Assembly (NCBI RefSeq): GCF_000248075.1 | Contig: NZ_BAFB01000192.1 | Coordinates: forward strand, 1 to 41,422 | Reading direction: 5' to 3' | DNA length: 41,422 nt | From: Gordonia otitidis NBRC 100426 | GTDB taxonomy: Bacteria; Actinomycetota; Actinomycetes; Mycobacteriales; Mycobacteriaceae | Shown: piece after piece, positions 26,176 to 33,590 of the stretch | Position numbering within the stretch: the first letter of the stretch is position 1 | Layout: each line of letters begins with the position of its first letter | Position numbers and translations under genes: made by a program | Notes under the pieces: generated by a model | What the model was told of the DNA's origin: nothing | Database searches by the model: none | The model's input: only the letters and a program-made list of their open reading frames with translations

Positions 26176-26661
26176 ATGATTCGCAATCGAATTCGCACCA
26201 CCACCGCATGCATGGCCGCCGCGGCGATCGTGGCCGGAGGAGCCACCGGTCTCGCACACGGAGCGGGCACAGCATCAGCCGACTACAACCGCTCGTTCCC
26301 GCTCTCGCAATGTTTCGGACTGAGCCCGAACATCATCGACGTCCCGTTCGCGCCCCCGGGCATCAACGTCACCCAATACGACGGTTTCACCACGCTGCTC
26401 GTCACATTCTCGAGTGTGTGGCTCGGCGTGGGCTACGTCTCCGACGCCACCCTCACCTGGAAACACCTCGACAACGGGAAGCACGGCACCATGCGATCGC
26501 ATGGAGTGGCAAAGCCTCCCAACACCGGGACCCTCGGATTCGGCTTCCCACGCAACGAACCCGGCAAAGGACGGGTGAAGGTGACGCTGAGCGCCGTGAA
26601 CAGCAACGGTCTCTGGTCGATCCCCACGAACTCCTGCACCGCCACCATCAGCATTCCCTGA
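26176..26661 (+). CDS. Secreted protein of unknown function, paralogue 2
   Basis: A 161-residue exported protein, 38 bp after its paralogue and with its own GAAAGGAA ribosome site. The signal peptide ends GAGTASA, with likely cleavage after A35. Mature cysteines C46 (LSQCFG) and C154 (NSCTAT) match those of the upstream protein. Identity is highest at the cleavage region, around PLSQCFG..SPNI, and at the end (VKVTL.....N..WSIP). The loop regions have diverged, so this is an old duplication rather than a recent one. Confidence 0.85.
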   Translation: MIRNRIRTTTACMAAAAIVAGGATGLAHGAGTASADYNRSFPLSQCFGLSPNIIDVPFAPPGINVTQYDGFTTLLVTFSSVWLGVGYVSDATLTWKHLDNGKHGTMRSHGVAKPPNTGTLGFGFPRNEPGKGRVKVTLSAVNSNGLWSIPTNSCTATISIP

Positions 26662-26737
26662 ACCACGTGCGCCGGCCGGCTCCCGCAACCGGCGCCACCG
26701 GGAGTGGGTGCGCTCGCCGAGACGGTCGAGGCTACCA

Positions 26738-26751
26738 ACCAAGCATTTGCT
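26738..26751. promoter_or_regulatory. KstR2-like operator
   Basis: ACCAAGCATTTGCT fits the KstR2 consensus AnCAAGnnCTTGnT with one mismatch (T for C at position 9). It abuts and overlaps by one base the predicted -10 of the enoyl-CoA hydratase gene, where a repressor would block polymerase. KstR2 controls genes for the last steroid rings (HIP-CoA), which fits the genes downstream. Confidence 0.5.
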
Positions 26752-26762
26752 AGGTTAGGCTC
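26751..26762 (+). promoter_or_regulatory. -10 element for a leaderless hydratase transcript
   Basis: TAGGTT at 26751-26756 is followed by six bases and then the GTG at 26763, consistent with a transcript starting at or beside the start codon. No ribosome site is visible. Confidence 0.45.
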
Positions 26763-27686
26763 GTGAGCATGAGCGATGCCGTGATCCCCACCCCGCTGGG
26801 CCCCGACGACCTCGGCCCGGACACGTCTCCCGTCGCCTACGAGGTCGGCGGAGCCGACGGAGCCGTCGCGTACGTGACGCTGAACCGGCCCGAGTACCGC
26901 AACGCCCAGAACTCGGTGATGACGTACTCGCTGGACGCGGCCTTCCGCAGGGCTGTCGACGACGCCGCCGTCAAGGTCATCGTGCTGCGTGCCAATGGCA
27001 AACACTTCTCGGCCGGCCACGACATCGGCACCCCCGAACGCGACTTCGACACCTACTACGACAACGTCGCCGCCCTGCACTGGGATCACACGGACAAGAC
27101 CGGGGCCGATCAGCGGCTTGCCCGGGAGACCGAGGTCTATCTCGGCATGTGCCGTCGGTGGCGGGAGATCCCCAAACCGATGATCGCCGCGGTACACGGC
27201 GCGTGCATCGCCGGCGGCCTGATGCTCACCTGGGTGTGCGACTTCATCGTCGCCTCCGACGACGCATTCTTCTCCGACCCCGTTGCACGCATGGGCATCC
27301 CCGGAGTCGAGTACTTCGCACACGCCTACGTACTCGGACCCCGCCGCGCCAAGGAGATCCTGTTCACCGGTGAACGGTTCACCGCCGCGCAGGCAGCGCA
27401 ATGGGGCATGGTCAATCATGTCGTCGAGCGAGATGCGCTGTCCGGCAAGGTCGACGCAATCTGCGAGCAGATCGTCGCCATGCCGATGCAGGGACTGTTC
27501 CTGTCCAAGAAGGCGGTGAACATCTGCGAGGACCAGATGGGCATGCGCACCGCAATGGATTCGGTGTTCGGGTGGCACCACTTCGCCCACTCGGCAAACG
27601 CCGAATCCTCCGGTGGCGACTCCCTCGGCGGCATGGACGCGAAGTCCATGAAGGCGTCGGCCGGCTCTACGTCGAAAAGGAGCTGA
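26763..27686 (+). CDS. Enoyl-CoA hydratase/isomerase family protein
   Basis: Crotonase-fold enzyme of 307 residues, likely acting on a CoA thioester in steroid breakdown. The oxyanion-hole segments are visible: RANGKHFSAGHDIG near 75-88 and AAVHGACIAGGLML near 141-154. SDPVARMGIPGVEYF follows, then a C-terminal region longer than in standard hydratases that ends in a Ser/Lys-rich tail. The exact reaction (hydration, hydrolysis or isomerisation) cannot be read from sequence. It heads a four-gene unit with three acyl-CoA dehydrogenase genes and starts 3 bp before the next gene's ATG (27690). A KstR2-like box sits in its promoter. Confidence 0.85.
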   Translation: MSMSDAVIPTPLGPDDLGPDTSPVAYEVGGADGAVAYVTLNRPEYRNAQNSVMTYSLDAAFRRAVDDAAVKVIVLRANGKHFSAGHDIGTPERDFDTYYDNVAALHWDHTDKTGADQRLARETEVYLGMCRRWREIPKPMIAAVHGACIAGGLMLTWVCDFIVASDDAFFSDPVARMGIPGVEYFAHAYVLGPRRAKEILFTGERFTAAQAAQWGMVNHVVERDALSGKVDAICEQIVAMPMQGLFLSKKAVNICEDQMGMRTAMDSVFGWHHFAHSANAESSGGDSLGGMDAKSMKASAGSTSKRS

Positions 27687-27689
27687 CCG

Positions 27690-28856
27690 ATGGACCTCAC
27701 CTTCGACGCCGCCACGGAGTCCTTTCGCTCCGAGGTCCGCGCCTGGCTCGCCGATCACGTTCCGGCACAACCGCTTCCGTCGATGGATACCGCAGAGGGG
27801 TTCGAGGCCCACCGCGAGTGGGAGCGCACCATGGCAGCCGACCGCATGTCGGTGGTCAGTTGGCCGGAAGAGTTCGGTGGACGCGACGCCCCGCTGCTGC
27901 ACTGGGTCGTGTTCGAGGAGGAGTATCACCGTGCAGGTGCACCGGGTCGAGTGAGTCAGAACGGTATCTTTCTACTCGCACCGACCCTTTTCGAACACGC
28001 GCATCCCGATCAGCTTGCACGCATCATGCCGCGAATGGCGCGCGCCGATGACATCTGGGGTCAGGCCTGGAGCGAACCCGAGGCCGGCAGCGACCTCGCG
28101 TCACTCAGGTCGACGGCCACCCGCACAGACGGCGGCTGGCTACTCAACGGGCAGAAGACATGGAGCTCACGATCGAGCTTTGCCGATAGGGCCTTCGGCC
28201 TGTTCCGAACCGACAAAGCGGCGCAGCGGCATCGCGGATTGACCTACTTCATGTTCGATCTCCACAGCCCGGGCGTCACCGTCCGACCCATCCCCCAGCT
28301 CGACGGTGAGCCGGGATTCGCCGAACTGTTCTGCGAGAACGTCTTCGTTCCCGACGACCCTGCCGACCCCGGCGCCTCCGGGGTCATCGGCGCGGTGGAC
28401 AACGGCTGGCGGGTGGCGATGAGTACCGCCGCCAATGAGCGCGGACTGTCGCTCCGCTCGCCGGGCCGGTTCCTGGCCACCACCGACCGTCTCGTCGAGT
28501 TGTGGAAAACGCGACGCCGCGACGCGCCATCGAGTTCTGATGTCGATGGTCGTGTCGCCGACGCGTGGATCGGCTCGCGCGCCTACGAGTTGTCGACGTA
28601 CGCGACGGTCAGTCGGCTCGCGGCGGGTGGCCAGCTGGGCATGGAGTCGTCGATCAACAAGGTGTTCTGGTCGCAGTGGGATATCTCAGCACACGAAACC
28701 GCACTGGATCTGCAGGGCACCGAGGCAGAGATCGACGACTCCTGGATGGACGGCTACCTGTTCTCCCTGTCCGGGCCGATCTACGCCGGCACCAACGAGA
28801 TTCAACGCAATGTGATCGCGGAGCGTCTCCTCGGCCTTCCGCGTGGGGATAGGTGA
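27690..28856 (+). CDS. Acyl-CoA dehydrogenase, FadE31-like (alpha type)
   Basis: A 388-residue FAD-dependent acyl-CoA dehydrogenase. WGQAWSEPEAGSDLASL is the flavin and substrate loop, WLLNGQKTWSS the middle domain, and IYAGTNEIQRNVIAERLLGLPR the C-terminal cap. In classical enzymes the base is a Glu just before GT(S/N); here it is Ala, so the base must lie elsewhere, as in mycobacterial alpha subunits. With the two following shorter dehydrogenases it resembles FadE31-FadE32-FadE33 (Rv3562-Rv3564), which act on steroid ring intermediates as mixed complexes. That assignment rests on order, size and the KstR2-like box. Confidence 0.82.
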   Translation: MDLTFDAATESFRSEVRAWLADHVPAQPLPSMDTAEGFEAHREWERTMAADRMSVVSWPEEFGGRDAPLLHWVVFEEEYHRAGAPGRVSQNGIFLLAPTLFEHAHPDQLARIMPRMARADDIWGQAWSEPEAGSDLASLRSTATRTDGGWLLNGQKTWSSRSSFADRAFGLFRTDKAAQRHRGLTYFMFDLHSPGVTVRPIPQLDGEPGFAELFCENVFVPDDPADPGASGVIGAVDNGWRVAMSTAANERGLSLRSPGRFLATTDRLVELWKTRRRDAPSSSDVDGRVADAWIGSRAYELSTYATVSRLAAGGQLGMESSINKVFWSQWDISAHETALDLQGTEAEIDDSWMDGYLFSLSGPIYAGTNEIQRNVIAERLLGLPRGDR

Positions 28857-28859
28857 GCG

Positions 28860-29837
28860 ATGGACTTCCTGCTGTCCGACATCCACGACGACCTCGCATC
28901 GAGTGTCGACGCACTCCTCACCAAGGCCGACGCTCCTGCCCTCGCACGCGCGTGGGCCGCTGGTGACCGCGCACCCGCGAAGGGGGTCTTCGGACAACTC
29001 GCCGACATCGGGGTCTTCGGCCTGCTGATCGACGAGGGGCACGGCGGCGCCGGAGCCGGCGCGGTCGAGATGGTCGTCGCGCTCGAACAGGTCGGGCGTC
29101 ACGCGCTGCCCGGGCCGATCGTCGAATCCGTAGCAGTGCTGCCTGTTCTGCTCCGCGACACCGACGCCGACGCCGAAGAGCAGCTTCGGGCGATCGCGGA
29201 AGGCGGCCTCGGTTCCGCCGCCGCAGCACCGATGTCACCGCGCGCCGCGGACGCCGATGTCGCCGACCGCATCTATGTGGTCGAGAACGACAGCCTCTCG
29301 ACTGCCACTGTGGAGAGCACGGCGCGGACCGTCGACCCAACGCGGACCGTCTCGACCGTGCGTGCCGCCGAGCCCGTCGCCGAGGGCGTCGACGGCGATC
29401 GCGCCGCGCAGGTCGGAGCGCTCGGCACAGCGGCCCAGCTGCTCGGACTCGGCGCGGCGATGCTCACGATCGCGTCGGAGTATGCGTTGTCGCGCACACA
29501 GTTCGGTCGCCAGATCGGTTCGTTTCAAGCGGTCAAACATCATCTCGCCGACGTGGCGATCGCGCTCGAGATGGCGCGTCCGTTGGTACACGCTGCGGCA
29601 CTGGGCATCGATGGCGCGGTGCCCGCGGGCGTCGTCGTCGATCGCGACATCTCCGCCGCCAAGGTCGCCGCAGCAGACGCCGCCTACCTCGCGTCGCGGC
29701 GAGCCCTCCAGGTCCTCGGCGCCATCGGCTACACCGCGGAGCACGACGTGTCGTTGTACATCACCAAGACCCGCGCCCTGATGACCGCGTGGGGCACGCC
29801 GGCGCAGCATCGCGCACGAATCCTGGAGTCGCTGTGA
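28860..29837 (+). CDS. Acyl-CoA dehydrogenase, FadE32-like (beta type)
   Basis: A 325-residue, shortened member of the family. The first two domains are reduced (an Ala/Asp-rich stretch about 95-150). The C-terminal helical domain is well kept: LSRTQFGRQIGSFQAVKHHLADV, the FAD-contacting segment of family members, and LGAIGYTAEHDVSLYITK. The short form with a complete flavin segment fits a beta subunit that completes the FAD site of an alpha partner in an alpha2-beta2 enzyme. It starts 3 bp after the upstream gene, and its stop overlaps the GTG of the next gene. Confidence 0.82.
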   Translation: MDFLLSDIHDDLASSVDALLTKADAPALARAWAAGDRAPAKGVFGQLADIGVFGLLIDEGHGGAGAGAVEMVVALEQVGRHALPGPIVESVAVLPVLLRDTDADAEEQLRAIAEGGLGSAAAAPMSPRAADADVADRIYVVENDSLSTATVESTARTVDPTRTVSTVRAAEPVAEGVDGDRAAQVGALGTAAQLLGLGAAMLTIASEYALSRTQFGRQIGSFQAVKHHLADVAIALEMARPLVHAAALGIDGAVPAGVVVDRDISAAKVAAADAAYLASRRALQVLGAIGYTAEHDVSLYITKTRALMTAWGTPAQHRARILESL

Positions 29838-30952
29838 GTGCTACGACACACCTGCCGGATGCCACGATCTCGCCGAGTGCGGTCTCACCAGAAGACCGTG
29901 AAGCACTCCGTGGTTCGGTTGCCGACCTCCTGACGAAGCGATCCGGCTCCGTCGAGGTACGAGCTGCGATGGGCGCGCCGGGGCGCATCGACAACAAGCT
30001 CTGGCGCACACTGTGCGACGAGATCGGCGTTGCCGCGCTCGCTGTTCCCGAAGAGTTCGGCGGGGCCGGGGCGTCGTTCGTGGAGACCGCAACGGTTCTC
30101 GAGGAGCTCGGTGCGGCGTTGAGTCCGGTGCCCGTCTTCTCGACGGCACTGGCAACCGGCGCACTGCTGCTCAGCGGTGACGCCGACGCGTGCGCGCGAT
30201 TCCTGCCCGACATCGCCTCCGGGACACGAAACGCCGCACTGTGTTGGGCGGGAGCCTCGGGTTGGCGTACCCCCGGCGTCGCGAGCGAGTCCGGGTTGCT
30301 GACGGGCACGGCGCATTTCGTCATCGACGGCGAATCCGCAGATCAGTTCGTGGTCCTTGCGGGCACACCGTCGGGCATCACCCTCCACGTCGTCGACGCC
30401 CACACCGACGGTGTGGAAGTGACCGCACTGCCCACCGTCGACCCGACTCGGCCACTGGCCCGTGTCACGTTCGACGACACGGCGGCTACTGCCGTCACCG
30501 CAGACGGCAACCTGGTGGCGCGCCTGCGCACACTGGCCTTCGCGCTGCTGGCCGCAGAGCAGGTCGGTGGCGCCGACCGTGCGTTGAAACTCGCCGTGGA
30601 GCACGCATCGTCGCGGACACAGTTCGGGCGGATCATCGGCTCGTTCCAAGCTCTGAAGCATCGCATGGCCGACATGTACACGCTGGTCGAGTCGTCCCGG
30701 TCCCTGGCCCGCGCCGCGGTCGACGCCGTCGTATCCGGCGATCCGGAAGCCGCTGAGCTGGCGGCGTCGGCGCACGTCTACTGCTCGGAGGCCTTCGCCA
30801 CGGTCGCGGGTGAGTCGATCCAGATCCACGGCGGCATCGGGATCACGTGGGAACACGACATCCAGCTGTACTTCAAACGTGCACACGGCAGCGCGCAACT
30901 CTTCGGCCAGCCGCATGAGCTCGTCGCCGAGATGGTCGAGTCCGTCCGCTGA
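29834..30952 (+). CDS. Acyl-CoA dehydrogenase, FadE33-like (beta type)
   Basis: A 372-residue acyl-CoA dehydrogenase homologue starting at a GTG in the GTGA overlap with the gene before. The N-terminal domain is clear (LCDEIGVAALAVPEEFGGAG), the middle strand domain is degenerate, and the C-terminal domain has SSRTQFGRIIGSFQALKHRMADM and IQIHGGIGITWEHDIQLYFKR. Like its neighbour it ends without the YxGTNEIQR cap of the alpha type. The set of one alpha-like and two beta-like genes suggests two different mixed enzymes sharing a subunit, or one enzyme plus a separate dimer. Last gene of the plus-strand unit. Confidence 0.82.
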   Translation: MSATTHLPDATISPSAVSPEDREALRGSVADLLTKRSGSVEVRAAMGAPGRIDNKLWRTLCDEIGVAALAVPEEFGGAGASFVETATVLEELGAALSPVPVFSTALATGALLLSGDADACARFLPDIASGTRNAALCWAGASGWRTPGVASESGLLTGTAHFVIDGESADQFVVLAGTPSGITLHVVDAHTDGVEVTALPTVDPTRPLARVTFDDTAATAVTADGNLVARLRTLAFALLAAEQVGGADRALKLAVEHASSRTQFGRIIGSFQALKHRMADMYTLVESSRSLARAAVDAVVSGDPEAAELAASAHVYCSEAFATVAGESIQIHGGIGITWEHDIQLYFKRAHGSAQLFGQPHELVAEMVESVR

Positions 30953-30977
30953 TCGAGTGAGTCCGCTGATCGGGTAA
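30944..30977 (+). repeat. 17-bp tandem repeat across the fadE33-like stop codon
   Basis: GTCCGCTGATCGAGTGA is followed directly by a copy with two changed bases. The first copy contains the stop codon. It may be a slippage duplication in the 39-bp gap between convergent genes; it does not fold into a clear terminator. Confidence 0.7.
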
Positions 30978-30991
30978 GCCGGAGGTGCCGG

Positions 30992-31624
30992 TCACTCCCG
31001 GCGCGAGTGCCTCAGCGCGGCAAGGATCTTGTCGGCAGGTCCCGCGAGGAACAGCACCACCAGCCACCAGGTCCCCCATTGCGGGACGACCAGCGAACCG
31101 ACGAGTGCAACGACGAGCGCCACCACGGTGCCCAGGTCCGGTGCACTCGCCACCCACTCGTCGACGTCGGGCCCGGTCGCGAGAAGCGCGCGATGCCGTC
31201 TGCCCCACTCACCCATCGCGACGAGCGTCGTCACCGACACGAACAGCACCGCGACGTAGAACGCGGTGGCCCACTTCAGTCCGTTTCCACTCAGCAGCAC
31301 TGTTGCGAACGGGAGGACGACGATCGTCAGCAGCCACACCAGATGCAGATCGAACAGCACCCTGTCGTAGCCCTCGAAGTACTCGATCGTCCGATGGTGA
31401 TTGCGCCACAGCACCCAGATCACGAGGAAGCTGATGAGGAAGCCGATGATCTCGCCGGAATGGTCGGAGAACACGGCCGGGACCGTCGTGTCGCCACCGA
31501 GTTCCTTGCCGATTTCGGCGAGAGGCAACACCAGCAGGGTCAGCGCAATGGCGACAACCGCGTCGGCGAACGCGATCAACCGTCGAAAACCCTCGGCGGT
31601 GCGTCGACCGTTGGGTACTGCCAT
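30992..31624 (-). CDS. TMEM175/DUF1211 family membrane protein, putative K+ channel
   Basis: A 210-residue membrane protein. The first helix carries the family signature R-x3-F-x-D-x3-A (RLIAFADAVVAIALTLLVLPL, residues 15-35), followed by five more hydrophobic segments near 58-72, 92-112, 116-138, 166-182 and 184-200. Bacterial members of this family form tetrameric potassium-permeable channels. Last gene of the hsa operon, 9 bp after the sulfotransferase stop. Its role in a steroid operon is not obvious; it could balance membrane potential or simply ride along. Confidence 0.85.
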   Translation of the reverse strand: MAVPNGRRTAEGFRRLIAFADAVVAIALTLLVLPLAEIGKELGGDTTVPAVFSDHSGEIIGFLISFLVIWVLWRNHHRTIEYFEGYDRVLFDLHLVWLLTIVVLPFATVLLSGNGLKWATAFYVAVLFVSVTTLVAMGEWGRRHRALLATGPDVDEWVASAPDLGTVVALVVALVGSLVVPQWGTWWLVVLFLAGPADKILAALRHSRRE

Positions 31625-31633
31625 GCCCAGACT

Positions 31634-32773
31634 CTAGAACGCGGCGGCGACCTCCGCCTGCGTGAATCCGTAATCGGCCAGGTCGTATCGGTGCTGTGGG
31701 CGACGTGCGCCGGACCTGCTCTCCGCGTCGAGTGCCACCATCGCCGCGCGCGCCTCGTCCGATATCTCGATCTCCAGCGCCGCATACACGCGTTCGACGG
31801 TGCCGAGTGGATCGGCACGTAGGTCGTCGAACTCGACGTCGAGGAACTGCGCGGCGTCGTATCGCGCTCGGGCCTGCGAGAACTGACGCAGACCGCGCGA
31901 CCACAGGTCGAGCTGGGTGCGCCCGATCGTATCGCCGACGAACACCGTCGACCATCCGGGCGTGGCGTGCTCGGCGAGGCTGCACATCGACGCGATGATC
32001 GTCTCCGGGGCCCGGTGTGTCTGGATCACCAAAGCGTCCGGGTGGACGGCCATCAGCGCGTCGAGTGCGAACAGGTGACTCGGATTCTTCAGCACCCACC
32101 GCTTGCCCGGCTCGTTCGAGCCGATCAATTGCAGGTTTCGACGATGCCGCGCGTACGCCGGTGTCCAGTCCTGTTCGGCGAGCCACCTCGAGTACGTCGG
32201 CACGTAGGCGAGCGATTCGTACGAGATCGACATGATGCTCTGCCGCAACAACTGCCAGCACTCCTCGACCTCACCGGCGTCGAGATAGTGCAAACCCATG
32301 AACTCGGGGTTGTCGACGTGGTGCTGCGCGATGCCGGCGTCGATCTGCTGATAGACCGGATTGGACGCCCACTGTTCGCGCGGCGGCCGTGGCTGCGGAA
32401 ACTCGGTCAGCCACATCTCGAGTCCCTGGTGTGCAGGGTCGGCGGCGAGCAACCGATGCAGGGCCGTCGTGCCGGTGCGGGGCAGGCCGGTGACGAAGAC
32501 CGGTCGGGTGATCGCGACGTCGGCATACGACGGGTTGGCCTGCCACGACGCTTCACTCATCAGCCGTGCCACCAGCGCGCCCTTGAGGAAGTAGCGGAAC
32601 ATCTTGCTGCCCAGTTCGGTGAGTCCTGCTTCGTTCGCGTACGACTCGAGCAGCACCCCGAGTGGTTCGAGATAGTCGTCGTCGCCGAAATCGTCGAGAC
32701 CCGTTGTCCTGATCGCAGACTCGTGAAGGTCGTCGATGGTTCCGACGTTGCGCCTGCCTGCACGGTCAGTCAT
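31634..32773 (-). CDS. Sulfotransferase family protein
   Basis: A 379-residue PAPS-dependent sulfotransferase homologue of the Sulfotransfer_3 type, common and mostly uncharacterised in mycobacteria. The PAPS-binding loop is FVTGLPRTGTTALHRLL at 93-109, and the second conserved segment is IQTHRAPETIIASMCSL, followed by the C-terminal domain. The ATG overlaps the SDR stop by 8 bp, so it is coupled to the hsa operon. A steroid or steroid-derived alcohol is a reasonable acceptor on context only. PAPS would come from the cysC product, also in this window. Many members have no demonstrated sulfotransferase activity. Confidence 0.85.
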   Translation of the reverse strand: MTDRAGRRNVGTIDDLHESAIRTTGLDDFGDDDYLEPLGVLLESYANEAGLTELGSKMFRYFLKGALVARLMSEASWQANPSYADVAITRPVFVTGLPRTGTTALHRLLAADPAHQGLEMWLTEFPQPRPPREQWASNPVYQQIDAGIAQHHVDNPEFMGLHYLDAGEVEECWQLLRQSIMSISYESLAYVPTYSRWLAEQDWTPAYARHRRNLQLIGSNEPGKRWVLKNPSHLFALDALMAVHPDALVIQTHRAPETIIASMCSLAEHATPGWSTVFVGDTIGRTQLDLWSRGLRQFSQARARYDAAQFLDVEFDDLRADPLGTVERVYAALEIEISDEARAAMVALDAESRSGARRPQHRYDLADYGFTQAEVAAAF

Positions 32774-33590
32774 GGTATTCCCCGCAGTTCACATCGAGGG
32801 TGTGCCCGGTGATCGCGCTGGCCGCGTCGGACGCGAGAAACACCACGGCCTCGGCGATCTCGTCGGGCTCGGGTAGTCGCTTGAGGTCGGAACGTGCGGC
32901 GGTCTGCGCATACACCTCGTCCTCGCCGATGCCGTACTTCTTCGCGACCTCGCCGAAATACCACTTCAGCTGATCGTCCCAGATGTACCCGGGTGCCACC
33001 GAGTTCACCCGTATCCGCTTGTCGCCCAGTTCCGTCGCCAACGTCTGCGACATAGCGAGCAGCGCCGACTTGGCCATTTTGTAACTGCCATAGCGCGGCT
33101 CGGAATGCCGGATCACCATCGAGTTGATATTGACGATCGCACTCGTCGCCCGCGGCGATCCCGCCTTCGACGCGGCGTCGGCGAGCGGACCGGTGAAGGC
33201 CCTGACCACGCGTAGCGTGCCGAGCACCGTGAGTTCGACACTCGCGGTGATCTGCTCGAAATCTGTGCGCGCCAACGGTTTCATCGACGGGAGTGCAAAG
33301 GCGTTGTTCACCACGGCGTCCACCCGCCCGAACTCGTTGACCGTGGCCGACACGAGCTGCTCGACGGCGTCGTCGTCTGTGATGTCGGTGGGCACGACCA
33401 GCGATCGGCCACCGGCTGCGTCGATCTCGGCGGCGACCTCTTTCAGACGTGACTCCGTACGCGCGGCGAGAACGACGCGCGCGCCCTGCTGTGCCGCGCG
33501 CACCGATATCGATCTACCGAGTCCCGGGCCCACGCCGGAGACGACGACCACCTTGTCGCCGAGCAGTCCGTGACCCGTCATGTCGGTCAC
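32766..33590 (-). CDS. Short-chain dehydrogenase/reductase
   Basis: Classical SDR of 274 residues. The nucleotide turn is SGVGPGLGRSI, a TGxxxGxG variant. The later motifs are VVNNAFALP (in place of NNAG), the catalytic Ser in NINSMVIRH, and YGSYKMAKSAL giving the Tyr-x3-Lys pair. LDVNCGEYHD closes the chain. The GTG at 33590 overlaps the DUF1214 gene stop (GTGA); an ATG at 33581 is equally possible. Its place between steroid genes and a sulfotransferase suggests oxidation or reduction of a hydroxyl or keto group on a steroid intermediate, which is inference. Confidence 0.88.
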   Translation of the reverse strand: MTDMTGHGLLGDKVVVVSGVGPGLGRSISVRAAQQGARVVLAARTESRLKEVAAEIDAAGGRSLVVPTDITDDDAVEQLVSATVNEFGRVDAVVNNAFALPSMKPLARTDFEQITASVELTVLGTLRVVRAFTGPLADAASKAGSPRATSAIVNINSMVIRHSEPRYGSYKMAKSALLAMSQTLATELGDKRIRVNSVAPGYIWDDQLKWYFGEVAKKYGIGEDEVYAQTAARSDLKRLPEPDEIAEAVVFLASDAASAITGHTLDVNCGEYHD

